Made by a program: the position numbers and the translations under genes. 64,000 nt of DNA from Enterococcus innesii (GTDB lineage: Bacteria > Bacillota > Bacilli > Lactobacillales > Enterococcaceae), in NCBI GenBank assembly GCA_018982785.1, contig JAHHEN010000004.1, positions 129,001 to 193,000 on the forward strand. The letters are read 5' to 3'. Positions 8,324 to 15,435 of this stretch are shown here, piece after piece (position 1 is the stretch's first letter; every line of letters begins with the position of its first letter). A model generated the notes under the pieces. The model made no database searches. It was given only the letters and a program-made list of their open reading frames with translations, and was not told the origin of the DNA.

Positions 8324-8723
8324 AAAAATGAATGTACCCGCTGACTTTTTATATAAAACGATCATCGATTCCGTTTTACATGATATTAAACAAGCGACAG
8401 ATCAAACACTTACTGAAGAGCAATTAGAAGGCTATAGTTATCTAAAACAATTTTATAAAGATAGCAATGCCACCATAACGATTGAAACAGTCAAGAAGAA
8501 TCAAGCCTATGCGTTCCAAACAGCGACGAAAAAAAATACCTTCCGTGTACACTATCAAATTGAAGCGTTAGATGACGCGCATTGCACCTTGCACTATGAA
8601 GAGAAAATGACTTCTGAAGGCATGATTCAGCAATTAAATGACATGCTCTTAGGTACGATTTTAGGATATTTCAAACGCAAGCAATTTAAAAAAATGTTGA
8701 GTATGATGGAAGAAGCATATTAA
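8310..8723 (+). CDS. DUF3284 domain protein
   Basis: A 137-residue protein. The ATG at 8310 is chosen over an earlier in-frame codon because AAGGAGG (8297-8303) sits at the right distance and the protein then begins MEITKKMNVPADFLYK, as in family members. The fold resembles a START/SRPBCC-like ligand-binding domain. DUF3284 proteins are frequently encoded next to cellobiose-type PTS genes, consistent with this operon, but their function is unknown. Confidence 0.85.
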   Translation: MEITKKMNVPADFLYKTIIDSVLHDIKQATDQTLTEEQLEGYSYLKQFYKDSNATITIETVKKNQAYAFQTATKKNTFRVHYQIEALDDAHCTLHYEEKMTSEGMIQQLNDMLLGTILGYFKRKQFKKMLSMMEEAY

Positions 8724-8745
8724 GGGGTCGACTGACGCCTTTTTT
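8724..8745 (+). terminator. Terminator of the PTS operon
   Basis: Stem GGGGTC (8724-8729) with GACGCC (8734-8739), one mismatch, followed by six T. It begins right after the DUF3284 stop codon. The stem is short, so strength is uncertain. Confidence 0.5.
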
Positions 8746-8783
8746 GCGTTTCTTGCGTGTTTTTAAGTAGAGGAGATGAAGGA

Positions 8784-9965
8784 ATGACAGATGTCAAAAA
8801 AATGACCGAATTCGGTTCGCAAGAAGTACTGGACTTGGTTTCTTATGCCTTTCAGTGGGAATTGAATGAAACAAATATCAAGCGCTATCGCAAGCTTGCG
8901 GAAAATTCTTGGAATTATGGTTCCTACGATGGGGATGGAAAATTAGCGAGCCAAATCATGGCAACGATTTTTGATGTGAATTTTCATGGAACGACCTATC
9001 CAATGGCAGGGATCGGTTTTGTGGCTTCGTATCCAGAGTATCGCAGCCAAGGTCGGATCGATCGGATCATGAAACAAATCATTAAAGATTGCTATGAACA
9101 AAAAATCGTTCTTTCCTATCTGGCACCTTTCTCCTTTGCGTTTTATCGCAGATATGGGTATGAGTACACTTTTGAACGGACGGTTTATGAAGTCGATGCG
9201 CATCAATGGCCCGATGGCAAGAAAGTGAATGGAACGATTCAACGCATGGATTGGGAGGAAGCACAGCCGATCATTCACGAGATTTATCATCAATTGCCAC
9301 GCCATCAAAAGGGCGGACTGATTCGCCAACCCTGGTGGGAAGAAATCAAGTTTGTTTTGCGCCGACCGTATACATTTGCGATTTATCGCAATGAAGCTGG
9401 GGTCCCTGAAGGGTACTTGATTTACTTTATCGATGGGGGACGTTTCGATATTCAAGAGTGGGGCTATTTGACCGCGGACGCGTATCAAGGATTTAATCGG
9501 TTTATCGTCTCTCATGCAGATTCAGTAGCACAGATTAACTATCGACCAGGGTTTGATGGGGAAGTCCTACAAGCAAACGCGGCCAAACCATTGGCTCACT
9601 ACCAAGTGCGCCCGGACATGATGGCGCGCGTCATCGATGTGGAAGGGTTTCTAAAAAGTTATCCCTTCACATTGAAAAAAGCCGGCGGTTTTGCCATAGA
9701 AATTCAAGGGGATGAATATGCCCCATGGAATAATGGCTGTTATGAAGTGACAATCGAAAACGCTCAGCATCAGGTCACGAAAACGACGGCTACCAAGCTG
9801 CCAAAAGCAACCTTGTCGATTCAGCGTTTTGTGCAGCTGTTCATGCAGGCACAATCCCTCGATTCTCTGGTCTTTTTCCAGCAAATGGAAACGGAGAAGG
9901 AAGCTGCAGTGATGATTCAGGAAAACTTACCAGACGGAAAGCCGATTCTGGAAGATTATTTCTAA
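8784..9965 (+). CDS. GNAT family N-acetyltransferase, Eis type
   Basis: A 393-residue protein with Eis-like architecture: an N-terminal GNAT domain with the acetyl-CoA motif region (GIGFVASYPEYRSQGRIDR, about residues 68-86), a second GNAT-like half, and a C-terminal SCP2-like domain. Eis relatives acetylate amines, including aminoglycosides in mycobacteria; the substrate here is unknown. The ATG at 8784 is preferred over an earlier TTG because AGAGGAGATG lies just upstream. It is a single-gene unit between two terminators. Confidence 0.85.
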   Translation: MTDVKKMTEFGSQEVLDLVSYAFQWELNETNIKRYRKLAENSWNYGSYDGDGKLASQIMATIFDVNFHGTTYPMAGIGFVASYPEYRSQGRIDRIMKQIIKDCYEQKIVLSYLAPFSFAFYRRYGYEYTFERTVYEVDAHQWPDGKKVNGTIQRMDWEEAQPIIHEIYHQLPRHQKGGLIRQPWWEEIKFVLRRPYTFAIYRNEAGVPEGYLIYFIDGGRFDIQEWGYLTADAYQGFNRFIVSHADSVAQINYRPGFDGEVLQANAAKPLAHYQVRPDMMARVIDVEGFLKSYPFTLKKAGGFAIEIQGDEYAPWNNGCYEVTIENAQHQVTKTTATKLPKATLSIQRFVQLFMQAQSLDSLVFFQQMETEKEAAVMIQENLPDGKPILEDYF

Positions 9966-9999
9966 GCCAATCGACACAGACGCATTCACTTTCTAACAA

Positions 10000-10031
10000 A
10001 AAAAGATTCCTTAAAAATAAGGAATCTTTTT
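10000..10031. terminator. Bidirectional terminator between the acetyltransferase and tRNA-Arg
   Basis: Perfect 13-bp stem AAAAAGATTCCTT (10000-10012) and AAGGAATCTTTTT (10019-10031) with loop AAAAAT. The T tract on each strand lets it end both the acetyltransferase mRNA and the convergent tRNA transcript. Confidence 0.85.
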
Positions 10032-10041
10032 CTTCAAAAAA

Positions 10042-10113
10042 CGTTCCCTGCCGGAATCGAACCAGCAACTAATCCTTAGGAGGGACTTGTTATATCCATT
10101 TAACTAAGGGAAC
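10042..10113 (-). tRNA. tRNA-Arg (anticodon CCT)
   Basis: On the minus strand, acceptor GTTCCCT pairs with AGGGAAC. The D-arm region is TAGTTAAATGGATATAAC, the anticodon loop is CTCCTAA with anticodon CCT on stem AGTCC/GGATT, and the T arm is GCTGG-TTCGATT-CCGGC. Discriminator G is at 10042. The CCA end is not encoded; a T6 run follows directly. It reads AGG codons. Total length is 72 nt. There is no integrase or repeat beside it. Confidence 0.93.
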
Positions 10114-10182
10114 ACAATAGCTATATTTTACCTGTTATTCGTGTTTCTCGCAAGATGAGAAGGAAAAGAAAGGAAGAAAAAC

Positions 10183-11115
10183 ATGGTCAAACGATTGATA
10201 AGTGCAAACTATAGTGAAATCAAAGAAATGTCGGCGCAAGAATTAAAGCAATCCATTAAAGCGAGCGAAGGACGAGTGATCGTCTGTGAAACGGTGGTTC
10301 AAACCATGCCGCAAGCTGGCGATATCACCAACGCAGAAGTCGCGGCAGCTTTTGGGGCTGACTTGATTTTGTTGAATGGCTTTGATTGTTATCGTCCAGC
10401 TATTTTTGGGATGCCTGGTATCACATTGGAGCAGCTGCTTGATCCTACACAACCGATTGAAAACCCGATTCCTCAACTAAAACAACTGATTGGACGACCT
10501 GTCGGCATCAATCTTGAGCCAATCCCAGCTACGACGGAGATGATGAGTGAAAAGATCAGCATCAGTCAAGGTCGAACAAGTTCGGTTGACACCATCAAAA
10601 AAGCCCAAGAACTCGGGGTGGACTTTCTCTGCTTTACAGGCAATCCTGGAACAGGTGTGACCAACCGAGAAATCGCTAAAGCAGTAAAATTGGCAAAAGA
10701 ACATTTCTCTGGGTTGATCATCGCTGGAAAAATGCACAGTGCCGGCTCAGATGAACCTGTGGTTGATCGAGAAGCCATCATTTCTTACGCTGAAGCTGGG
10801 GCAGATATTTTGTTACTGCCTTCCGTGGGCTCGATTCAAGGCTTTCTAGAAAAGGATCTGATTGAAGCTGTTCAAATTGCCAAACAATATGACTTATTGA
10901 CGATGTCAGCGATCGGAACGAGTCAAGAGAGTGCGCGTCCGGAAACGTTGCGACAATTAGCCATTATCAACAAAACTTGTGGGGTCGACCTGCAGCATAT
11001 CGGTGATGCCGGTTATGGCGGCATGGCACCGACTGAAAATATTTTTGAAACATCGGTTGCAATTAGAGGTATGCGCCATACGATCAATCGTGTCGGGCGT
11101 TCAATCAACCGTTAA
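10183..11115 (+). CDS. TIM-barrel-like protein, PEP-phosphonomutase-like (uncharacterised family)
   Basis: A 310-residue soluble protein. The alternating beta/alpha pattern with FGADLILLNGF, VDFLCFTGNPGTGVTN, LIIAGKMHSAG and ADILLLPSVGS suggests a TIM barrel of the kind sometimes labelled PEP phosphonomutase-like or DUF7916. No catalytic residues can be assigned with confidence. A GHxG-like HIGDAGYGG segment lies near the C-terminus. RBS AAAGGAAG precedes the ATG. A terminator follows, so it may be transcribed alone. The ThuA gene starts about 100 bases downstream. Confidence 0.6.
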   Translation: MVKRLISANYSEIKEMSAQELKQSIKASEGRVIVCETVVQTMPQAGDITNAEVAAAFGADLILLNGFDCYRPAIFGMPGITLEQLLDPTQPIENPIPQLKQLIGRPVGINLEPIPATTEMMSEKISISQGRTSSVDTIKKAQELGVDFLCFTGNPGTGVTNREIAKAVKLAKEHFSGLIIAGKMHSAGSDEPVVDREAIISYAEAGADILLLPSVGSIQGFLEKDLIEAVQIAKQYDLLTMSAIGTSQESARPETLRQLAIINKTCGVDLQHIGDAGYGGMAPTENIFETSVAIRGMRHTINRVGRSINR

Positions 11116-11131
11116 ATCAGAAAAAATTACT

Positions 11132-11169
11132 AGCGAAGGAAAACGGAGAATCGTTCTGCTTCGCTTTTT
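11132..11169 (+). terminator. Terminator after the TIM-barrel gene
   Basis: Arms AGCGAAG (11132-11138) and CTTCGCT (11159-11165) with an internal partly paired AACG/CGTT segment, then TTTTT. Confidence 0.65.
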
Positions 11170-11211
11170 GCGTTTTTTTCGCTAAGTTAGAAAGAAAGGA
11201 GGGAACACAAA

Positions 11212-11907
11212 ATGAAACAAGCATTGATCATTTACGGAGGTTGGGAAGGACACGCCCCAAAAGAGACCAGTCAGTTTTACCAAACGTTGCTGGAGTCAGA
11301 AGGATATCAGGTGACACTCGCCTCAGATTTTGAACCTCTCTATCATAAAGAAGAATTAAAAAGGCTGGATCTGTTGATCATGAATTGGACGCGAGGAGAA
11401 TTGCCTGATGAGCCGCTGCAAAATGTCACTCAGGCTGTAGCAGAAGGATTGGGATTAGCAGGGGTTCATGGCGGCTTTGCCTCGGCTTTTCAAGCCAGTA
11501 AAGGCTGGTTGTTTCTGACTGGCGGCTGTTTTTTGGCACATCCTGGCGGATTGGAAACGACCTATAGCATCGATCTTACGACAGATCACTATATTACGGC
11601 AAATACGCAATCGATCCCTCAGTTGACGACGGAGCAATACTATTGCCTGGTTGATCCAGCCGTCACTGTATTAGCTACCTCAACATTTGCCGCTAAAGAT
11701 CATCCGAATGCAGCTAACCAAGAAGTCATACTGCCAATGATGTGGATCAAAAAGTGGGGCAAGGGCAGAGTCTTTTTCCAATCCGTTGGACACAGTCTAA
11801 AAGAGCTGAAAGAGCCGACCATTCAGACTTGGACCAAACGAGGCTTTCTATGGGCCACCAGAAATACATTGACAGATCCGCTGAAAAATAGCCAGTATAG
11901 TGAGTAA
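11212..11907 (+). CDS. ThuA domain protein
   Basis: A 231-residue ThuA-like protein with a class I glutamine amidotransferase-like fold. Visible family features are ALIIYGGWEGHAPKE at the N-terminus, AGVHGGFASAF near residue 85, and TGGCFLAHPGG around residue 105. ThuA was described in trehalose and sucrose utilisation in rhizobia; many members occur beside oxidoreductases, and the reaction is unknown. RBS AAAGGAGGG precedes the ATG. It is probably a separate unit from the TIM-barrel gene, given the terminator between them. Confidence 0.85.
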   Translation: MKQALIIYGGWEGHAPKETSQFYQTLLESEGYQVTLASDFEPLYHKEELKRLDLLIMNWTRGELPDEPLQNVTQAVAEGLGLAGVHGGFASAFQASKGWLFLTGGCFLAHPGGLETTYSIDLTTDHYITANTQSIPQLTTEQYYCLVDPAVTVLATSTFAAKDHPNAANQEVILPMMWIKKWGKGRVFFQSVGHSLKELKEPTIQTWTKRGFLWATRNTLTDPLKNSQYSE

Positions 11908-12014
11908 TCAGAAAAACGAATGAGGAAATAAACGCATGCAATCGTTTTACTTTATGGAAGAAAATAAGCATGGTACACTTTATTTGTATTTGATTAAGCA
12001 GGAGGTAATGTGGA

Positions 12015-13138
12015 ATGGGAAAATTTGGAAAAAGTTTTTTATCGCAGGTAATATCTGACGGAATCAAAGGACCATTTGTCACGATCATGCTCAATACGCA
12101 TGTCGGCCACCAGAATGTCGAAAAGGATCAAATCAAATTTAAGAACTTTGCCAAAGATGCGAAGCGCCGCTTTGAAAAAAATACCCAGATCATTCTTGGG
12201 ATCTTTTTCAAACGAAAATTGATGAACTGCTTGCAGATCAATCATTTTGGCGCAACAGTACAACAAGTGTGGCGGTGATTATCACCCCAGAAGAGGTACT
12301 GGTCCATCGGTTAAGTATTCGTGTGGATGATCAATATTACGTAGGGGAAACTCCTTATGTATTAGCTGTCATCAAAAACGCACAATTTAATTACCCATTT
12401 TATCTCTTAGCGTTGAATCGCGATTCAATGCAAGTCTATCAAGTTGAAAACAATCAAGTGCGTGAAGTCGAGTTGCCAGAAGAGGCACCGACAACGATCG
12501 AAAAAGCGCTGGGGGAAGAAATCACTGGCGGCGGCAACTTTAATTACAGTGCCCAAGGTGGCCCTAACTCAGGAGGAGAAGGCGTCGCTTATCATGGCTT
12601 TAGTGCCAAAGACGAAGAGGTCGAGATCGATCACGTCAACTACTACCAAGCAGTTGATGCATTTTTCAAAAATGATTTTTCAAACGAAGAGCATTTACCA
12701 ATGTATCTTTTTGCGTTGCCAGAAAATCAAACGCTGTTTAAAAAAGTGGCAAAAACCAACTTTTTCAAAGCAGATCCAAGTATTTCTTCTTCACCAGCGT
12801 CGTTATCTTTGAAAGAGATCCAAACGTGTACGCAAAAGCTGATTGCGGAGTTGACACAAAAAGAAGTTGAGGAATACGGCAAGCTGTTGGATCGAAAATT
12901 TATTGACCAATTGGTTGATATCGTGCCTGCAGCCAAAGAAGGCCGGATCGCCAATTTGTTTGTGGCTACCTCAAATCTCGCCGATGGTTTTGGAGAAGAT
13001 CCTGATACAGAGTACGATCGTCGCCAAGTGTTAAATACGCTGGCAATCGATGTTTTAGAAAACGGCGGCGAGGTATCTATTTTGGAACAAAAAGATGCCC
13101 CAGGAGAAAAAAGTTTGACGGCGATTTTGCGTTACTAA
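12015..13138 (+). CDS. baeRF-like protein (eRF1-related), frame broken at an A7 run
   Basis: ATG 12015 behind GGAGG opens a frame that goes wrong at seven A (12175-12181). The -1 frame then continues with KKYPDHSWDLFQTKIDELL and into the main body to 13138, about 374 residues in all. The body shows the glycine-rich GGGNFNYSAQGG-to-YHGFSAKDEE loop and a following acidic helix, as in bacterial archaeo-eukaryotic release factor (baeRF) families, and a C-terminal domain with DRRQVLNTLAIDVLENGGEV. Bacterial baeRFs are proposed to act on ribosomes or RNA; this one is uncharacterised. The break is probably a lost A. Confidence 0.7.
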
Positions 13139-13181
13139 ACGCAGTTGCGACATTCGTAAATAAATCGTTTCCATAAAAGAG

Positions 13182-13217
13182 AAGACTGTTGCAGATCTTT
13201 AGTGCAGCAGTCTTTTT
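13182..13217 (+). terminator. Terminator after the baeRF-like gene
   Basis: AAGACTG-T-TGCA pairs with TGCA-G-CAGTCTT (one internal mismatch), followed by TTTTT. Confidence 0.75.
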
Positions 13218-13283
13218 GCGAATCATAAAAAATAAAGGCGTTTTCATTTTTTTGATTTTCTATTAGTCATAATGAAGATAATG

Positions 13284-13292
13284 TGCTATAAT
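13284..13292 (+). promoter_or_regulatory. Extended -10 promoter of the first cold-shock gene
   Basis: TGC-TATAAT at 13284-13292 with only a weak -35 (TAGTCA). It predicts an untranslated leader of about 115 bases before the start codon, as is usual for cold-shock mRNAs whose leader folds with temperature. Confidence 0.6.
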
Positions 13293-13414
13293 ACAAAGTG
13301 TAGTTTTTGTTACGGTAAATTATGGTAGCTTGTTTCATCTTAAACATCTTCCACATTTTCACCTTATACAAGTAATTGCAAAATATGTGTATAAACACAA
13401 GGAGGATTTTTATT

Positions 13415-13615
13415 ATGGAAACAGGTACAGTGAAATGGTTTAACTCAGACAAAGGTTTTGGATTCATCACTGCAGAAAACGGTAACGATGTATTCGTTCA
13501 TTTCTCAGCTATCCAAGGCGAAGGCTTCAAAACTTTAGAAGAAGGTCAAGCAGTGACTTTCGATATCGAAGACGGACAACGTGGCCCTCAAGCGACTAAC
13601 GTTAACAAAGCGTAA
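13415..13615 (+). CDS. Cold-shock protein (CspA family)
   Basis: A 66-residue cold-shock-domain protein that binds single-stranded nucleic acid. RNP1-like KGFGFI and RNP2-like VFVHF motifs are present. The ATG at 13415 is used because AAGGAGG (13399-13405) precedes it and [10 protein letters not shown] is the family start. A second copy at 45200 is closely similar in protein sequence. It has a long leader, its own promoter and its own terminator. Confidence 0.95.
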   Translation: METGTVKWFNSDKGFGFITAENGNDVFVHFSAIQGEGFKTLEEGQAVTFDIEDGQRGPQATNVNKA

Positions 13616-13631
13616 TTTGTGAATGCCTTTT

Positions 13632-13657
13632 AAGAGCAGCTTAGCTGCTCTTTTTTT
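13632..13657 (+). terminator. Terminator of the first cold-shock gene
   Basis: Perfect 9-bp stem AAGAGCAGC / GCTGCTCTT with loop TTA, then a T run to 13657. Confidence 0.88.
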
Positions 13658-13670
13658 GTGCGCGAGATAT

Positions 13671-13699
13671 TTGCTTGCAGACAAAGGAGTTGTTATACT
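13671..13699 (+). promoter_or_regulatory. Sigma-A promoter of the HD hydrolase gene
   Basis: -35 TTGCTT (13671-13676), 17-base spacer, -10 TATACT (13694-13699). The start codon is 22 bases after the -10. Confidence 0.65.
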
Positions 13700-13721
13700 C
13701 TTAAAAAAAGGAGGCACATTT

Positions 13722-14354
13722 ATGGGATTGAATGAATTTATTCTCGGATTGGCTAATTTGGAAAAGATCCAACGAGCACCGGGTTTTTTTAAGTTTACTG
13801 AGCACAGTGTAGCTGCTCATTCATTTCGAGTAACGATGATTGCCCAGACCTTAGCTGATATCGAAGAAAAGGCAGGGAATCAAGTCAACTGGCAAATTCT
13901 CTACGAAAAAGCCTTGAATCATGATTACACCGAACGTTTCATCGGTGATATCAAAACGCCGGTCAAATATGCGAACAAAGAATTGCGGGCAATGTTATCA
14001 ACCGTTGAAGAAAAAATGACCGATGCCTTCATCGAAGAAGAAATTCCAGGAAGTTTTCAAGCAACGTATCGCAGACGCTTAGCGGATGGCAAAGACAACA
14101 GCCTTGAAGGGCAGCTATTAGCAATTGCGGATAAGATCGATCTTTTGTATGAATCTTTTGAAGAGATCTCAAAAAGCAACCCAGATAAAGTATACAAAGA
14201 AATGTTTCGAGAGGCCGTTTTAACTGTCAAAGCGTTTCAGCATCGTCCGTGTGTCACTTATTTCTTTGAAGCCATTTTTCCCGAGTTACTAAATGCAGAT
14301 TTTTATGGCAAGACTGCTTTTCTAGAAGAAATCGCGGCTTTGGTGGAAAAATAA
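13722..14354 (+). CDS. YfbR-like HD-domain 5'-nucleotidase family protein
   Basis: A 210-residue HD phosphohydrolase. The metal-site residues are visible: His in VAAHSFRV (about residue 30), His-Asp in LNHDYTERFIGDIKTPVKY (about 68), and Asp in IADKIDLLYE (about 135). This layout matches the YfbR/YfdR type 5'-deoxynucleotidases that dephosphorylate dNMPs. The ATG at 13722 follows AAAGGAGG. An earlier in-frame ATG at 13623 overlaps the terminator and promoter and is rejected. It is probably monocistronic. Confidence 0.85.
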   Translation: MGLNEFILGLANLEKIQRAPGFFKFTEHSVAAHSFRVTMIAQTLADIEEKAGNQVNWQILYEKALNHDYTERFIGDIKTPVKYANKELRAMLSTVEEKMTDAFIEEEIPGSFQATYRRRLADGKDNSLEGQLLAIADKIDLLYESFEEISKSNPDKVYKEMFREAVLTVKAFQHRPCVTYFFEAIFPELLNADFYGKTAFLEEIAALVEK

Positions 14355-14362
14355 CCAAAAAG

Positions 14363-14445
14363 AAAAAACGAAAAATCAAGAAATGATCCATCTCAAGGGC
14401 TTCAATGAAACAAGTGAGGGGATCAGGTTTGATTTTTCGTTTTTT
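14363..14445. terminator. Long bidirectional terminator between the HD gene and the SDR gene
   Basis: Outer arms AAAAAACGAAAAATCA (14363-14378) and TGATTTTTCGTTTTTT (14430-14445) pair perfectly over 16 bp. The inner segment contains TGATCC/GGATCA and CTCA/TGAG. It serves two convergent genes. Confidence 0.8.
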
Positions 14446-14452
14446 TGTTGGA

Positions 14453-15223
14453 TTAAAGTAAAGATTCCGCTCCATCAATATAGACTTCCGTTCCAGAAAT
14501 ATTGCCCGCAGCCTCTGAAGAAAGAAAAAGCACAAGGTTGGCTACTTGTTCTGGCACGCCTGTTTCTTGCTTTAATGGTCGAGAACGTTCTGGATATTTG
14601 ACGGGGATCTCAACGCGAGCAACTTCTTCTTCAATTTCTGTGTTGGCATCGATATTCGTTGCGATCGCCCCAGGACAGATAGCATTGACCCGAATATTAT
14701 AACCGGAAAGTTCCAGCGCAGCCATTTTTGTAAAGGCAACTTGTCCTGCCTTAGACGTACTATAAGCTGTCGCACCAAAATTGCTAAAGATGCGGTTTCC
14801 ATTGACTGAACTCGTAATGACAATGCTGCCACCGTTTGTTTTCATAAAGGGAATGGCCGCTTTGACGGTAATAAAGGTACTGCGTAAATTTGTGTTGATC
14901 GTCTGATCCCATTCTGCCACCGTCAGCTCTTCGATCGGTGTCCAGGTACCGTTGATGCCGGCATTGACATGGAGTACATCAAGTCCCCCTAGTTCTTCCA
15001 CAAGACCACTCATTGCTTCTTGCAGCTTATCCGCTTCGGTGACGTCAACCGCTCGATAATGGGCTTGTGCGTCATAGTCAGCAAGAAACTCCTGCAGCTC
15101 TTTCTCATTGCGATCAATCAACCCAACAAGTGCGCCCTGGGCTAGAAATTGTTCTGCCACTGCTTTTCCAATTCCTGAAGCAGCACCCGTTACAATCACT
15201 CGTTTGTTTTTGAAATCATTCAT
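14453..15223 (-). CDS. SDR family NAD(P)-dependent oxidoreductase
   Basis: A 256-residue classical short-chain dehydrogenase. It has the TGAASGIG cofactor motif (residues 12-19), the NAG of HVNAGING (about 85-90), the active Ser in TSSVNG (about 137), YSTSK (about 153-157) and the CPGAIATN segment. Substrate unknown; homologs often reduce sugars, alcohols or acyl groups. AAGGAGGCG lies upstream of the ATG on the minus strand. The C-terminal part is close to the convergent terminator. It is transcribed alone. Confidence 0.92.
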   Translation of the reverse strand: MNDFKNKRVIVTGAASGIGKAVAEQFLAQGALVGLIDRNEKELQEFLADYDAQAHYRAVDVTEADKLQEAMSGLVEELGGLDVLHVNAGINGTWTPIEELTVAEWDQTINTNLRSTFITVKAAIPFMKTNGGSIVITSSVNGNRIFSNFGATAYSTSKAGQVAFTKMAALELSGYNIRVNAICPGAIATNIDANTEIEEEVARVEIPVKYPERSRPLKQETGVPEQVANLVLFLSSEAAGNISGTEVYIDGAESLL

Positions 15224-15435
15224 TTTTTTCGCCTCCTTATAGTAAATTATAAAAAAGATCCCTTTTTTTGTCGAAAAAAGCGATCAGTGACCAGCAAAAA
15301 ACTCTTTCAGATGGGACACGCGAACGGTTAGCTTTCTAGTTTTACCTCCTGAGAACCCTTGTATCTAGTGGGAAAACAGATGTAATCGCCATTGATTTTG
15401 TAGTATAATGCAGACAGTGTGCAAGGAGGAATACA

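Noticed and set aside
8943-9515. A 190-codon open frame on the minus strand
   Set aside because: It lies wholly inside the GNAT/Eis acetyltransferase gene, has no ribosome site and shows no domain; it is a shadow of the plus-strand gene.
10042-10113. tRNA-Arg considered as a used attachment site
   Set aside because: No integrase nearby and no direct repeat of the tRNA 3' end seen in the surrounding sequence.
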